A stretch of 64,000 nucleotides of DNA from Bactrocera neohumeralis (lineage: Eukaryota; Arthropoda; Insecta; Diptera; Tephritidae), in NCBI RefSeq assembly GCF_024586455.1, contig NC_065922.1:19154089-19218088 (forward strand). The letters are read 5' to 3'. The position numbers and the translations under genes were made by a program. Below, in pieces: positions 10,894 to 24,124 of this stretch. The notes under the pieces were generated by a model, which was given only the letters and a program-made list of their open reading frames with translations, ran no database searches and was not told the DNA's origin. Position 1 is the stretch's first letter; every line of letters begins with the position of its first letter.

Positions 10894-13800
10894 AATATTT
10901 AGATTGGAGATTCGATAAACTGGAAAGGAAAAAAAAACAATAAGAATATATAAACTCAAGTTCTTTTCGGCTTCGTCAACTCTATTCTGGTGAGACAGTT
11001 CTTAAGTCACTCCGATTGCTCTGTGTTAACGTTAAATATCATAAGACGAAAGAAGCCTCTACTGAGAGAAGACAATGTCAAACATCTCGACACATTATTC
11101 GCTCAACTCTATATAGTTTCCACGGAGATCTTCAATAATGTCATCATTAAGTCTAGAACTAGTACAAGAACTTTTAAGTCAACTAACATACATACATACA
11201 TTGTTGGGATATACGCGCAAAGTGGCCGAAAACTGGGCCTTACGGCTTGATGCATTCGAGCCAGTCGCTGCGTTTACTTGCTCGAAATTATTTTCAAAAC
11301 ATATTGGCGAAACACATATCTTTATAATAACTTATCTTATAATAAGTTTAACATAACATTAAATTACATGCGTTTTATTGCTTCTTGAAAACCATACATA
11401 TGTTTAAAATACACCTTTAAGGCAAATCCACTCAGTTAAGCTCGATGCAAGAGTATGTGGTATGTGATCTCTTTCAAGTCGTGTAATATTTCGTGTCATG
11501 TCTCTATTTTAATATGGAAGTCTAATACTAGTATCAGTTGTTTGTTCGATACGCCAATCTTAAAGTTTATGCTATCAAAGTTATCTACCAACACATATTT
11601 TAGGTTAAATTTTATTTCACTTTCAACATTCCTTTAAATTAAGGTTTAAAGTCATCTTACTGAAAATTATTGATAGGATCTTTACCTTCTCCAAGGAACT
11701 GGAACTAATTTAGAAATGTATCCATTAAAGAAGCATAGGTAAATACCTTAAGCAGTTCTCGAAAATTACCCACCTAGATCTCATCATCACAACACCGACC
11801 TGGGAGAAATTTCTATGAGTCTAGTCTTGATCTTGTCTTATCAACCCCTATGAACTTGCCTTACAACCTTCTGGCTGCGTTCTAACTAGACTCTTGAAGA
11901 TGAAGGTGATGCCACCCGAACTGGGAGAGCATTCTATGAGTCCCTCTATAGAAGAACGTTTTAAACTACCTCTAATGCCGCTTTCTGTTCACCACTGGAA
12001 GTTGTTTGGTAATTTTATACATTATCTGACGTATTCGTATAAAATTTGCAAACACCTTGGAACATAGTTCTTGGAAAACAGTTCTTGGAAACATGCAAGA
12101 AAGTGATTTAAAACAGAAACAGAAAAAAACTGGGAAGTTAACAAAAACATTATATAAGCTGGGTAAAGAATTACTCACTTACTAACTTGAGAAATCAGTA
12201 GCTTAGTCGGTTCGTAATTCTTCTATATTTTCTATCTATATTCGTTGAACTTCAGGGATTTTAATTAGGAAAAATATATTCTGCTTCCGAAAGCGAAGCG
12301 AGAAAAGATATGTTCTACTCGTAAGCACCCTTAGCTATCTTTCGATACTTTTCGTTAGCGTACTTATATTAGCACCCATAATAAGGCACAAATAACTGCT
12401 ATTCTCGAATCATGCATCACTCATTATTTTCTTCATGGCGTCGGCAGCCCGACAGTAAGATTTCAATTACACAAGATTTACGCTTTAGATACTAGTAGGC
12501 ATGTCTTATGCCACCAACTTCTGGTGAATTCACTTAAGTAATCGCTACGTAATTAGCTAGTAATTACCACTTAGCCAGCAGCTAGAAGAGCTGTTATATC
12601 AAAAGAACACGAGACGCAACTCAAGCACGGACAGCGGTCAAGCCGTCAGGCTGCCAGTCTAGCGGCGCAGCAGCAATGCAAATCACAAACGGCAACTGGA
12701 CGCACGTTGCCACATTTTTCATTAGTAACTGCTAAGTACCTAGACTATGATATATGCAGCACAGCTGCAGCTGTATGGCGCGTGTTGATGGCTGCTTGAT
12801 TGCTGTCTGATTTATGCTGGCGCTTGACAAGCGCTCCACAAGCTCACAAGCCGCAGCGACGCGAGTGCGGCAGGCAAAACTAAATTGTAAAATAATAGCA
12901 GCAAAACAAAGTGGCATTTAAAATTGAAATTACGATGAGTGAGTGACTAAAATAATAAATAATTATAGAATAAAAGTGTACGGAAAGGCGGAGGCAGGCA
13001 AAAGCCGGGCAATTAGAGAGGTGGCTGGCGGTTGGTAGCCGGTGGGGGACTGTTGACATGTGCGGGGTGCGGGTTGCGAAGCCTGGGCATCAAAGGGTGG
13101 CAGGCATTCAAATGCAGTGTGAAAATGTCAGCGGATCATATTGCTGCTGGTATTCTTATGCTGGCTGCCTGCTGCTTGAGGTGGCGAGAGGGTGTCAAAA
13201 GCTGTGACTTGTCATTGGCTGCGATGATTGACAAGACAATTAAAAATGCAATTGCTGCTTTTCAATGCATTTGCTGACATTTCAATGCAGCTTGTTGTTG
13301 CTTTTTTTGTATTTTTTTTTAAATATTTTTTTACATTTTTTTTTAATGAACAAATGCCATTAATTTTATTTCCATTTATTTTCCACATTTTCATTTACTA
13401 TGCGCTGCCATGTAAATGCTATGCAGTGGATTACTGTTATGCGAAGAGGTTCTTGACATCGATAAATCAATTTAGCATCACTACAAAATATTCCACAACA
13501 CATTATTATTGTTGTTGTTGCATTTGCGTTTTTTACTGCAGTAAGGTGGGCCACTGATTAATTGCTGTCATTTTAGCGCGTTTTGCTGCGGAGAGGCTTC
13601 GGTGCAGCTACTGGTTGTTGCCACTACTAGAAGGCAATTAAATTTGTGCCTACACATACACAAACAAACACATGCATACATATACAGCATTTAGTATATA
13701 GTATATATAGAAATTGCGTGCTTGCGTTGCCTTGTTGTTATTGTGGCTGTGTGGTGTTGAAAAGCGCATAAAATTTAATGACTTTTCCAAATTTATTGCG

Positions 13801-14335
13801 TATGCCAAGAAACTTTTAAATTTAATTTAAATATCTGTTAATTTTTTATTACTAATTTTTAAGCTTTAGGTTGAGGCTTGAACTTCCGCGTTGACATAAA
13901 AAAGTTTGCGTTAAATTTTGCTGTTTAATTTATGTTCTTAGTGGGCGTTGGTACTTAGGCGCTCATATAAATGAATTTTATGATTCAGGGTTTCATTTTA
14001 TTGGTCAGCTATTTGATTGCTTTGTGGAAAGTTCAGTAGACAGCTGTGACATATCTAAATGTCAGGCAATGCGCTTGTGCCCTTTGTGATTTCCATTTTG
14101 CTACTCGCATTAAATATTATTTAAAAATATATATTCGGAATTTTGCTACCAAAAAAAACACTTCTTGTTCTTTCGTCTTTTATGACATATTTGATATTAA
14201 AAGATCGAATTTTGATTTACATGCCCACATGCATCAAACATATCATACATATGGACCTCGAAAACAGTTTTCTCATTATTTTTGAGTTTAAAAAATTACA
14301 AAATGAATGAACTTTTAGGCACAAACCTTTTATAG
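10894..14335. other. Non-coding stretch with a weak 121 bp duplication
   Basis: Presumed intronic sequence. Two diverged copies of a segment containing CTGGGAGAxATTCTATGAGT lie near 11,801 and 11,922, 121 bp apart. The 12.6-13.6 kb part is GC-richer, but its short open frames (12,732-12,917 minus; 13,032-13,277 plus) have no recognisable features. CA microsatellite-like sequence occurs near 13,655-13,685. Confidence 0.5.
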
Positions 14336-14339
14336 TAAA

Positions 14340-15875
14340 TCATTACGGATTGCGATTTTCGAAAATAAATTCGAAAGAAGTACAAAACTAATTTCCACAA
14401 CAAATTCGAAACCAATTTTCGAAAAAAAAAATTCGGAACTAGTTTCGAACCGAGCTCAAAAGCACTTTTTTAAAGACGTTGAAAACTAATTTTCAAAATA
14501 ACTTCAAAACTTGACGAGTACAAAATCAATTTTCAAAACGAATTCAAAACCAATTTTCGTACAGAGTTCAACAGCAATTTTTTAAACAAATTTGACTATA
14601 TTACGAAATAGGTTCACAACTAACTTTCGAAAAAGTTCGAAATGAATTTGCGAAACTGATTTAAGAGCAATTTTCAAAAAAGTACGGAAATAATTTCCGA
14701 AAGATAATCAAAACTAATTTTCGAATCAAGTTTGAGTTTGAAAGTAATTAAACTAAGTAAAACTAATTTACGATATATGTTCGAAGAAAATTGTAAGCTT
14801 AATTTCGGAACAAGTTTGAAGCTAATTTTCAAAATAAGTTCAAAATTAATTTCTGAAATAAGTTTAACTAATTTTTTGAAATAATTTCAAAACTACTTTT
14901 CGGAGAAAGTTCGAAACAAATTTGCGAAAAAATATTTACAATAAATTTTCAAAACAAGTTTGTCTAATTTTCCAAATAAGTTAAAAACTAGTTTAAAACT
15001 AATTTTCAAAACAAGTACGAAACTAATTTGCAAAACAAATTCAAAACTAATTTTCCAAACAAGTTGAAATCTAATTTTTGAAATAAGTGTTAAACAAATT
15101 TGTATCTCATTTTTAAAAACAAGTTTCAAAATTAATTTTCGAAATAACTTCAAGACTAAAACAAGTTCTGAAGCCCGTCAAAACCAATTTTCGAGAAAAG
15201 TTTGACAATTTTCGTAAAAAGTGCAAAAGAATGTAAAACCAATTTTCGAAACAAAAGCGACTAGATTTCGATTTTCAATAGCCACAGCTAATATTCGAAA
15301 AAAAGTTGAACAAAAATTAATAAACAATTTTCACAACGAGTACGAATCTAGTTTGCAAAAAAAATATTCCAAACTAATTTTTCAAACAAGTTGAAATCTA
15401 GTTCTCAAAATAAGTTCGAAAAAAGTTTATAGCATATTTACGAAACAAGTTTAATGTAATTTTTTAAATAAGTTCAAAATTTATATTCGAAAAAATTTAG
15501 AAACAGATATTCGAAAGAAGTTTAAAACGAAAATTCGAATGAAGTTGAAGCTATTTGATATTTGCGAAACAAGTTTCGAGGTAAAATTCGAATAAATGTT
15601 TAAGCAATTTTTCGAAAACAAAAATTTTAAACAGATTTTCGAAAAAAGTTCGAAACAGATTTTCGAAACAAGTTACAAGGAAAAATTCGAATATATGTAT
15701 GTTTAAGCAATTTTTCGAAAAAAAAAATTTAACAGATTTTCGAAAAAAGTTCGAAACAAGTTTGAAGCTAAAATTTGAAAAGTGCGTTAATAATTCCCAA
15801 AACGAGTTCCAAAATAATTTTCTAGACTAGATTGAAACTAATTTTTGAAAAACGAACATTATCTAATTTGCGTTG
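14340..15875. repeat. Degenerate satellite, about 24-25 bp TTTTCGAAAcAAGTTC unit
   Basis: About 1.5 kb of head-to-tail, strongly diverged copies of a unit close to AAACTAATTTTCGAAACAAGTTC. The order ACTAATTTTCGAAA then AAGTT(C/T)GAAA recurs dozens of times. Short open frames rich in Lys, Ile and Phe come from the repeat. Sequence before and after is ordinary non-coding DNA. The TTCGAA core links it to the 10.3 kb minisatellite. Confidence 0.85.
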
Positions 15876-18365
15876 AAATCGCCACGATGTCATCTTTGAG
15901 TACTGAATTTTCAAAATCTAGATCATAATGTTGCTGCCTTCATTGTAAAAACAAAAACTTTTATATAAGTATGTATACATATTTTTTTCCATAATAATTT
16001 TCTGCCTCTTATCATGTACATAACCTCGAAGATACTTTTTTTATTCGCGCTACACAATTTTTCATAATTACAGCATAAGTCTCATGTGCCGTTATTACTC
16101 ATAACAGCACGTTATTTATCAGTGCTTGTAAAAGCAAATACAAATAAATTACATGATGTTTGCTCCGAAGAATGTGCATATCTTTATATAATATAAATAT
16201 ATTCACATATGTAGGTATGTATGCATGTATACACATATGTATATGAAATGTATATACTTATATGCACATATGTATGTATTTGTGAATATACATATATGTT
16301 ATTTACAACTTTCTCATATAACAATTTCGAAATTTTATTGCCTGTAAAGAGTCGTAAAAATTTGGGCACGGCAAGTGTAAGAACGAACTTTTTTTAATGG
16401 CTCTTCGCGTCTGCAATAGTGCTTTTTGATTCTTTTAAACGTAAATATTTAATAAACCGCAACAATAAACTTGCCACATACACTCACAAATAGGTTTGTA
16501 TTTTTTTGTTTTTTTTTTTATTTTTTTTTTGTTTGTTATTCTTTGCTTTCTTTAAGGGGTCGCTCGATCGTGTAGTAAGCTTTGACTGATAATGAATTGG
16601 TTTTGCTCCCACATAAACTTTATATTCTAAACATTCTTTATTAAAAGCAATTTTCAAAATACACATTTCATTGTCGAGAACTTCTTCGGCCGGTGTCATA
16701 AAATAATAAAAAAGATATAAAATTAACAACGAATTTGGTTGAAGGCACGCATTTTATGCTTTTTATTGGCGATTAAGGAAATTTCGTAAATATACTATAT
16801 ATACATAAATAGTGAGAGTAAATATGTATGTACTTTATAGTTATCGAAAATGTGTGGGATTTGACTGGAGAACATTCAGCTGATGGATATTGAGAGCACT
16901 CTGGCTTAAAGCATACAGTCTGATCTCCTAGATCTCCTTAACTTCTAGACTCTTGAATTGAGTTGACCAGGCGTTGTAGCATAAGTCTCCATACTACTGA
17001 ATTTCTAAAGCTGAGCGTATTTTTATGATACTTTGTGAGTTGTCGCATGACAGATTTTGCTATGAAGAAACCTTTCTGACTCTATAATGGCTACAAGAAA
17101 ATGTTTCTCTTTAGACAAGCCATTGACCTTTCTCTATCAACAAATATATTATAGTAAATACAAATCAATTAATTTAAGTATCATACCAATAAATGGACAA
17201 CAACAACAAATAAACATAGAATCAAGCCATCAAAACAGCATTTCCTACAACAATAACAATAAAAAAACATGTAACCCTTCAACGGCGAACGATTCGCATG
17301 TAAAAGTAATCCATGTACGAGCGGTGCATTGTCAACTTCGTGCAATTGACACGAACATGCAATAAAATTTGAAACTTTATTTTTATGCTTTCACACTTTT
17401 CCTGCTTTTCTACACACACACTCGCACACAAGTTTAACTCGCCGCTTCTTCGCTTCTTCTTTCTCTTCAGCAAAGCAACAAGAGCTTGCGTTTGGGTAAG
17501 CAGACAAGTCTAACAGTCTGCAGTGGCTAAGAAAGAATACTTCATCTGTCATTCGCTGACGATTTTTTTTTTTTGTAGTTATTTGTTGTGTCTGTTGTTA
17601 TTACTATTGTTTTTGTTGTTATTACTTTTGTTGTTGTTGCTTTTTCATAGTCAAATTGTACGTGGTTAACTTTGGTAGCTGCGTTTTTATGCGCACAATT
17701 GCGCTGCTGCATTGTTCTTGTAGTTATTGTTGTACGCTTTTGGTGTTTTTGTTGTTACAGCACTTCCACCGGAAACGGAAGTGTGTTTGTGCATGTTTGT
17801 TTTACATTTTATTGCTTTTTTCACCAGGCCGTAGGTCGCGTTTGGCTTGTGTCTTCTGCGCTTGTGTTTATCATACAGAAAGATTCTTCAGCAAATCAAA
17901 ATTGTCTGATGAAAGATTGATTTTGCTTATTTTTAGCTTCAGCAAGGTATTGAGTCGCTGCTTTATTGCGATTTTTGTGACTAAAATACTTATTCAAGTA
18001 TTTGTTTCTTAACGATTTCATTATCAATATCTCATGATTGGCAACTTCAGTTTTTGTGCCTCTCTGATTTTAACTTTTAATTTTATTTGCACCAAGAGAA
18101 CAGAAGAGCGTCAATATTTATATTTTCATATGTATCAAGTAAATACTAACTTCTAGGCAAGGTAATTTTATAGATCACGACTCAAGAACTAGAAAATAAC
18201 AGCGAACTTGAGAAGTAATGAAAAAAGGTTCTACGAGGTTAAGCACCGAGTATAAGTCAAAAAGTTTATAATCCATTTCGCGGTTCTCTACTTAAAAAAA
18301 AAACATAAAAACACAGAAACTTCAAATTTAATGGGGAATGTTTAATATACTTCGAAAACACATTA
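15876..18365. other. Non-coding stretch with TATG/CATA microsatellite
   Basis: Imperfect TATGTATG/CATACATA repeats lie at about 16,195-16,310. T-rich tracts lie near 16,500-16,535 and 17,560-17,640. The frame at 17,656-18,012 (+) is Cys/Phe-rich without any family motif. No gene is supported. Confidence 0.5.
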
Positions 18366-18915
18366 TTTGACGTTTAATTTTTGAAAATTATCTCTTTCGA
18401 ATGTTGGCCGCGGCTTCGTCTCAGATGGTCCATCCGTTGTGTCCAATTTTCGATGGCTCGTTCAAGTATTTCGACTGATAACTGGCGAATGACACACGTG
18501 ATGTTCTGCTTAAAGACCTGAATCGAAGCGGGATTGTCTGCATGCACTTTAGACTTTACAAGAAAAATAGTCGGTTTTATCAAGCCCAAAAAAAAGTCTA
18601 GATGCGATGTTTAGGTCACAAACCAAATGTCGCCGAGATGATTTATCACGCTTTCTCACCGATGAAAATTCCATAAACCGATGATTGCACTGTCACATCA
18701 AACCGTTGTTTTTTCTGGATAAAATGGCAGCTCTTGAATCTCTTCATGTTCTCTTTGTCCCTAAAGCACCAATTTTGCTTGTATGGTCTCATCGCTAAAC
18801 AAAATGTGGCTCGAAAACGTCGGATCTCTAAAACATCTGAATAGCCGGTTGTAAAGTTCAGTACAGAGTCAAAAACTACATAAAAATATCTAGTCTCAAC
18901 AGATTTAGACATATG
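18366..18915 (-). mobile_element. Decayed Tc1/mariner-type transposase, catalytic and C-terminal part
   Basis: Read on the minus strand from 18,912, one frame gives RRFRATFCLAM, YKQNWCFRDKEN and FIQKKQRFDVTV. These correspond to the family blocks S-D-E-A-x-F, K-Q-N-C-R-I-x-x-x-E-N and H-P-E-K-x-T-V-W-C around the second catalytic acid. After frameshifts and a deletion of the middle, TSHLDFFLGLIKP (family T-P-L-D-Y-F-L-W-G, the third catalytic region) and then NWTQRMDHLRRSRGQHSKEI with IIFKN and a stop (18,374) give an almost complete C-terminus. This is the other half of the kind of protein whose head is at 1.9 kb, but in opposite orientation and so a separate insertion. It is inactive. Terminal inverted repeats were not found. 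Confidence 0.8.
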
Positions 18916-19185
18916 AAGGTGCTATGAGATCTTAACTTAGATCAAAGCAGATTAAAAAGAATTTAAAACTTTTTAGAATATTAGTAATCCAATATTAGAT
19001 TTCATCTTGGATCAAAACAGACTTTAAAACACTTTGGAGAATCAAAAATAATTTCTATTAAATAAATGATTGCCAGTATTTTGACTTGATTTATACAGAG
19101 ATTTGGTTTTCAGAATATACATACATAGATAGAAATAAATTGAGGCGCATCGTAAACTATTGTGTCCTCTCCCCAGTCACAATAA
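18916..19185. other. Short non-coding spacer between two element relics
   Basis: AT-rich sequence with a weak internal repeat of GATCAAA(G/A)CAGA (near 18,942 and 19,012). It lies between the transposase relic and the non-LTR relic and may derive from either. Confidence 0.4.
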
Positions 19186-19186
19186 A

Positions 19187-19500
19187 TCACATAGGCCCAA
19201 ATACTAAAAAAAAAGTAGTATCCTGTTTGGTGCACTAGAGGCGATGAGATCGTTATTCGGATATCCAATGGTCTTTCAACTGCGTCTAGAGACTACTGTG
19301 CAGTTTGGCATTAGGTGCTCTGTAGTTTCCGGATGCTATCGCAGGACCTACAGTTAGTGCAAGAGACTATACCCATGTTGAATAGGCGCTTCTTGAGAAA
19401 ACAGTGCACAGTGTAATAGATTATGGAAACATCACTGTAATCACGACTGTTCTGAAGCGACTGATATAGCTAAAGTGACCAGGCTCGCTGGTTGCTTTTT
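19187..19500 (-). mobile_element. R1/LOA-like non-LTR retrotransposon, C-terminal tail relic
   Basis: On the minus strand the frame reads HCFLKKRLFNMGIVSCTNCR then SCDSI. After a one-base frameshift it reads ETTEHLMPNC and further residues. This fits the post-RNase H tail of R1/LOA/I-type non-LTR ORF2 proteins (pattern: L-T-G-H-C ... L-G ... C-R-x-C ... E-T-x-E-H-x-L-C-x-C-P-A-L). The Cys-x2-Cys and His-x4-Cys pairs are preserved. Several frameshifts and stops show it is dead. The reverse transcriptase and endonuclease domains are not in the window. Clade assignment is tentative. Confidence 0.6.
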
Positions 19501-21095
19501 CGAATAGAAGCACAGCCTGGAATTAGAATTCTAGGATCAAACTTAAAATGCAGGAGTTAAAAAATGGCTACACAAATTAATGGAAGGTGGAAAATGCTTC
19601 TGGAAAGTTTTTATAAAAAAGTATGTTGGTTTTGACGGCAAGTATTAGGCCTCCTAACGTGATTGTCTAAGCTTTGATTTTCACTTATGGAAAAGTTTTA
19701 TGGTATGTAATATACATATGTATATATCGCAGGACAGCATGAAAATCAACACAGCTCAAATAATAATAAAAATGCAATCACTCTGCTCTCGAATAATAGA
19801 CTATGAGACTAATAGAACTAACGTAATTTTTTATAGTTTAGAATGATAAGTCCAGGGCTAAGACATGGCAGCGATTTTAGAATGTCTGAGAAACCTTAAG
19901 AAAAAACTAAGAAATGATTGCAACTAACCAGGAAAGATTTAATATATTACATATTGTATTTCACTTCATTTTTATCTCCCACATCGCCCTTGGCTAGGAG
20001 TACTTAGCTCTCATACACACATACATATGTACATCTATAAAGATATAGATTCATATCTAAATCGATTGCATAATATTCTTACACTTGCATTGGATTGTAA
20101 ATTACTGCTAATTTATGAATATACACACATACATATATGAAGAACACGTGTATGTGTCGGTGTGTGCAGCGTGCTCGTGTAGCTGTCGTTGACAAATCGC
20201 TTTTAAATCAGTAGCGATAAATTATGACCCCAGCAAAGTGCTCGAGCGTATGGGAAAGAGTGAAAATATAAAATCCGCTATGCATATACACATACACAAA
20301 CAAGCACATACAATGTCTAGCGATTGTATAACACTAAAAGTATCGAGTTACTTAACAATTTGCTGACTTCATAAATATGCCAAGTTCTGATAATATTCGC
20401 CGAAGGCAAAGATTTAGAAAAATAATTTGCTAAATTAAAAATTCAATAGAACCAGTTAAAATGCACAACAAAAAACTGTTATACACACATACATACAGAC
20501 AAGCAGTTAGAGGTGTGCAAATTCAGACAAACGTTATTGGAAAGTCGCTAATTGTTCCGCTGGCTGAATGGCCTCAATGGAACTTAAACAACAACAAAAT
20601 GAAGCCAATACCTTCCATGGACAATTAACAGTTATTTTTCACGCGTGCAGCCTAATTTTTTCATATGCGCGATATTTGCTCCATTTTCAATTGGTGCAAA
20701 TGTTTAACGGTTGTAAGTTGCGTTCGATTTTCTTGGCAAAAAAAAATATACTCTTTTTTGAGAGTAAAGCCTTTTGAACTAGCTGAGGTGAGTTACTGAC
20801 CGCTAATATTTATGCATATTTTTTTCATTGAATTTACATTGGCAGCTGTCATCTGTATGAGAACTACTAAAATCCACTTGACGTTAAAATAACACCTTTA
20901 TATTTCATGTAGATGTTGTTAGTGCATTTGTAGTTTACACTTATTGAACTATTTGACCTCTTTTTGACTAAGAGTTGATAAAACTGCAGTATAGTTAGAC
21001 TAACTCGGCTCTTTCGGAAGTAATCACTAGAAGGGGTATTCGATTTTTAAATTTAATAGCAATTGATAAATATGATTAACGGAGTATCGTTATGA
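19501..21095. other. Non-coding stretch, no gene recognised
   Basis: AT-rich, with CA/CATA microsatellite patches near 20,012-20,034, 20,120-20,165 and 20,285-20,312. A frame at 20,568-20,777 (+) is followed by CTGAG|GTGAGTTAC, a donor-like word. The frame already stops before it and there is no acceptor or family match, so I do not call an exon. Confidence 0.5.
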
Positions 21096-21099
21096 TATT

Positions 21100-22925
21100 C
21101 TGAATTATTTTAATTTTGATTTTTTATTGTTTTTTGTATTAAATTTTATTTTTTTTGTTATGTTTGTTGTTTTTGTTGTTTGTTTATTTTTTATTAATTT
21201 TACTAGAGCGATTTTTTTTTGCATTTTTTAATAAATTTTTTAATTTGATTAATACTTAATCCTTCTATATAATTATTACTAATATATATTTATATATTAT
21301 TATTAATAGAGCTAATTTTTTTTGGTTTTTTTTTCTTTATTTATTTTTTATATTTCTTTTATTTTAATTCATACTTAATTTTTCTATATAATTATTTTGA
21401 ATTATGTTAATTGAGCTAATTTTTACGGTTTTTTTTAATATTTTCTTTTTTTTTAGTTCATACTTAATTATTGTATATACTTATTTTTAATTATTTTAAT
21501 TAAGGTAATTTTGTAAGTTTTTAGTAAATTTTTCAATTTAATTTATGCTTAATGATTTTATTTACTTTTTAATTATTTTTATTTATATTTTAAATTATAA
21601 TTAAATAAGTTTTTGCATAGAATTTTAATTATTTTATTCAGTTTAATTTAGTTAATTTTTCTGTAATTTTTTAATAACTAATTTAATTTATACTTAATTA
21701 CTGTATATACTTATTTTTTAATTATCTGATTTCAGTTATTTTTTAAATATAACTAATTAATTTTCGCATATAATTTAATTTACAATTAATTATTTTCTAT
21801 TTACCAAATAAAATTTTAATTATTTCAGATATTTACAGTTTACAGTTTTAATTGAGCTAGTTTTTCTGTTAATTTTTTTATTTTTAATTTATATTCCACT
21901 TAATTACTTTATTTATTTTTTTAATATTTGAATTGAGCTAATTTTTTCAATTAAAAAAATTTGTTTTCATACAGTATAAATTATAACTAATTATATTATG
22001 TATACCATATATTTATTTTTTATTCAGTTTATTTGAATTTATTTTTAAAATTAAGATTAATTAGTGATTGGTGAGCTAGGTTTTCATCCTTATCTCAATT
22101 AATTTTTTAATTTAATTTATACATTTTTTTTTAATTTTTCTGCTTCTTTTTATTTACATATTAAAAAAATTATTAATTTTTTTTTAATTTTTTTTAATTT
22201 TCTTATTTTAATTTTTTTTTTTTATTTGTGACTTTTATATATTAAATTTGACACACTTTTTATAGTTTTTTAATTTAATTAACACTTATTCACTTTATTA
22301 ATTTTTTCTTAATATTTGAATTGAGCTAATTTTTTAATTATAATTAATTAATTTTTGCATACAATTTAAATTATAATTACTTCTATTAAGTGTACGATAT
22401 ATTTATTTTTTTATTCAGTTTATTTGAGCTAATTTTTAAAATTTAGATTAATTAGTTTTCGCTTAATTTTCTAATTATTTCTTATTCATTTTAATTGAGC
22501 TAGTTTTTCAGCCTTTTCGGAATTATTTTTTTCAATTTAACTATTACTTTATTATTTTATAGTATGTATTTTAATTTTAATTGAAATAATTTTTTCTGAT
22601 TTTCCTATTTTTTTAATTAATTTTTTTACAATTATTTAATCTTATTTTTATTTTTTATTTTGATTTGTAACTATTATGTATTATTTCTTTTAATTTTTAA
22701 ATTTTTTTATAATTATTCATCAATTTTATTTTTATTTGTGACTTTTATGTATTAATTTTTTATATTTAATTTTTAATTTTTTTCTGCTTTTATTGGCATG
22801 CTTTTTTTAGTTTAATAAATTTATTTTATGGTTAAAATATTTTTTGTTGTAGTTTTTTTTATTTACTTAATTATTTACTCTTAGTGTTTTCTTAAACTTT
22901 TGGTGTTGATTGTTTTATTTTCTCT
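21100..22925. repeat. T-rich degenerate tandem repeat with TTGAGCTAATTTTT core
   Basis: About 1.8 kb, T-rich on plus (opposite skew to most other blocks). The word (T)GAGCTA(A/G)TTTTT and variants recurs at about 21,208, 21,311, 21,415, 21,504, 21,856, 21,936, 22,325, 22,428 and 22,499, often 70-105 bp apart. A longer duplication with ATTTATTTTTTATTCAGTTT recurs about 391 bp apart (22,021 and 22,412). It is best read as an old satellite of about 100 bp unit, heavily mutated and expanded in T runs. Confidence 0.75.
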
Positions 22926-23982
22926 AACCATATATAGTATATGTACATATATGTAATAATACATAAGCAACTGTCTTACAAAAACTCAAAACATCTGAAG
23001 ACAGCGTGAAGAAAACCTTTTGTAAGTTCAAAAAAAGTCAACGAAATCATTCGATTCGGTAATATGCACAAAGAGAATAAAATAAAAATGCAATAAATTT
23101 GTCCCAAATTCATGCATAACAGCGCTCAGCTGTGACATAATATTTTATCTCGAGACTTACAACACAAAACTGGCAGAATTTCGAAATTAAATAGCAAATA
23201 ATTTGAAATTAAATTGTAATTTATAGCAACAACGCAGCGACAAGCATTGCAATTCGCTATTAAAATTAAATTTATTTTTAAGGTTTTCACAACAAATATT
23301 TCTAGCCGAAAGCTAACCAAGCGAAGCGCATGCCGCAAGCAGAGCTGTATGACGCGCGCTCATTTCGTCAGCATTCAACATTTTTTATTTTCATTTGAAA
23401 ATGTTTCATTTCTTGAATTATATTCAAGCGCCATGAACTGCACTGATTCTTCAAATTCTTCTGTTTACGAATTCTCTATGCACTGGTGTGATGAAGAATG
23501 GCGGGGTTACACGCGATTTAGCTTTCTGACTCATGTGTGAAGGTGAATGTCAAAAATGAGTTATTCCTTGACGCCTTGGTAATTCTTAAGATGCTTAAGC
23601 GGTTTTTACAAGGTGCTTTGGGCAATGAAGGGCAATTAATTTTTGTACGGAAAATATTTTACTTTAGTTTTAATGCCAAAATGAGGTTATGTAATGACTA
23701 TTTTAGGTTGTTAGCTATATTGTAACAGTTTTTCAAACTTTATTATTGAAAATATAATTAAAATTAGTTAATGGTCTTATTAGAGTATATTTTTTTACTA
23801 AGGCGTCACTCGAAAACTTTAGATAAACTGGACATATCCTGAAAATTTGATAGGAGAGATTACATTTTTTACCATCAAAAAGAGGAATTTCTTCACATAT
23901 TATCTGAAATGCTGTTCAGTGAATTCAAACCTGTACGATAAAGTCGGATTAAAGAAAAAAACAGAGAGAAAGATGTAGTGAG

Positions 23983-23984
<2 letters not shown>
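22926..23984. other. Non-coding stretch, no gene recognised
   Basis: Ordinary AT-rich sequence. Open frames of 62-97 codons at 23,247-23,540 and 23,537-23,725 (+) carry no recognisable domain and are not bounded by good splice sites. Confidence 0.5.

Positions 23985-23985
<1 letters not shown>

Positions 23986-24031
<46 letters not shown>
23986..24031. repeat. (GA)n microsatellite
   Basis: About 23 GA dinucleotides in an uninterrupted run, with impure GA-rich flanks to about 24,115. The Ser/Leu-rich minus-strand open frames across it are translations of the repeat. Confidence 0.95.
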
Positions 24032-24037
<6 letters not shown>

Positions 24038-24124
24038 GGAGAGAAAGAGGTAAAGAGCGAGTGGGATAGAAAAAGACCGAAAGCATAGAGTGAGAGAGAG
24101 AGAGACAGAGAGTGTAAAAAATAG

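Noticed and set aside
20778..20795. CTGAG|GTGAGTTAC on plus as the end of an exon from the frame at 20,568
   Set aside because: The frame stops before the donor, and no acceptor or family match supports an exon.
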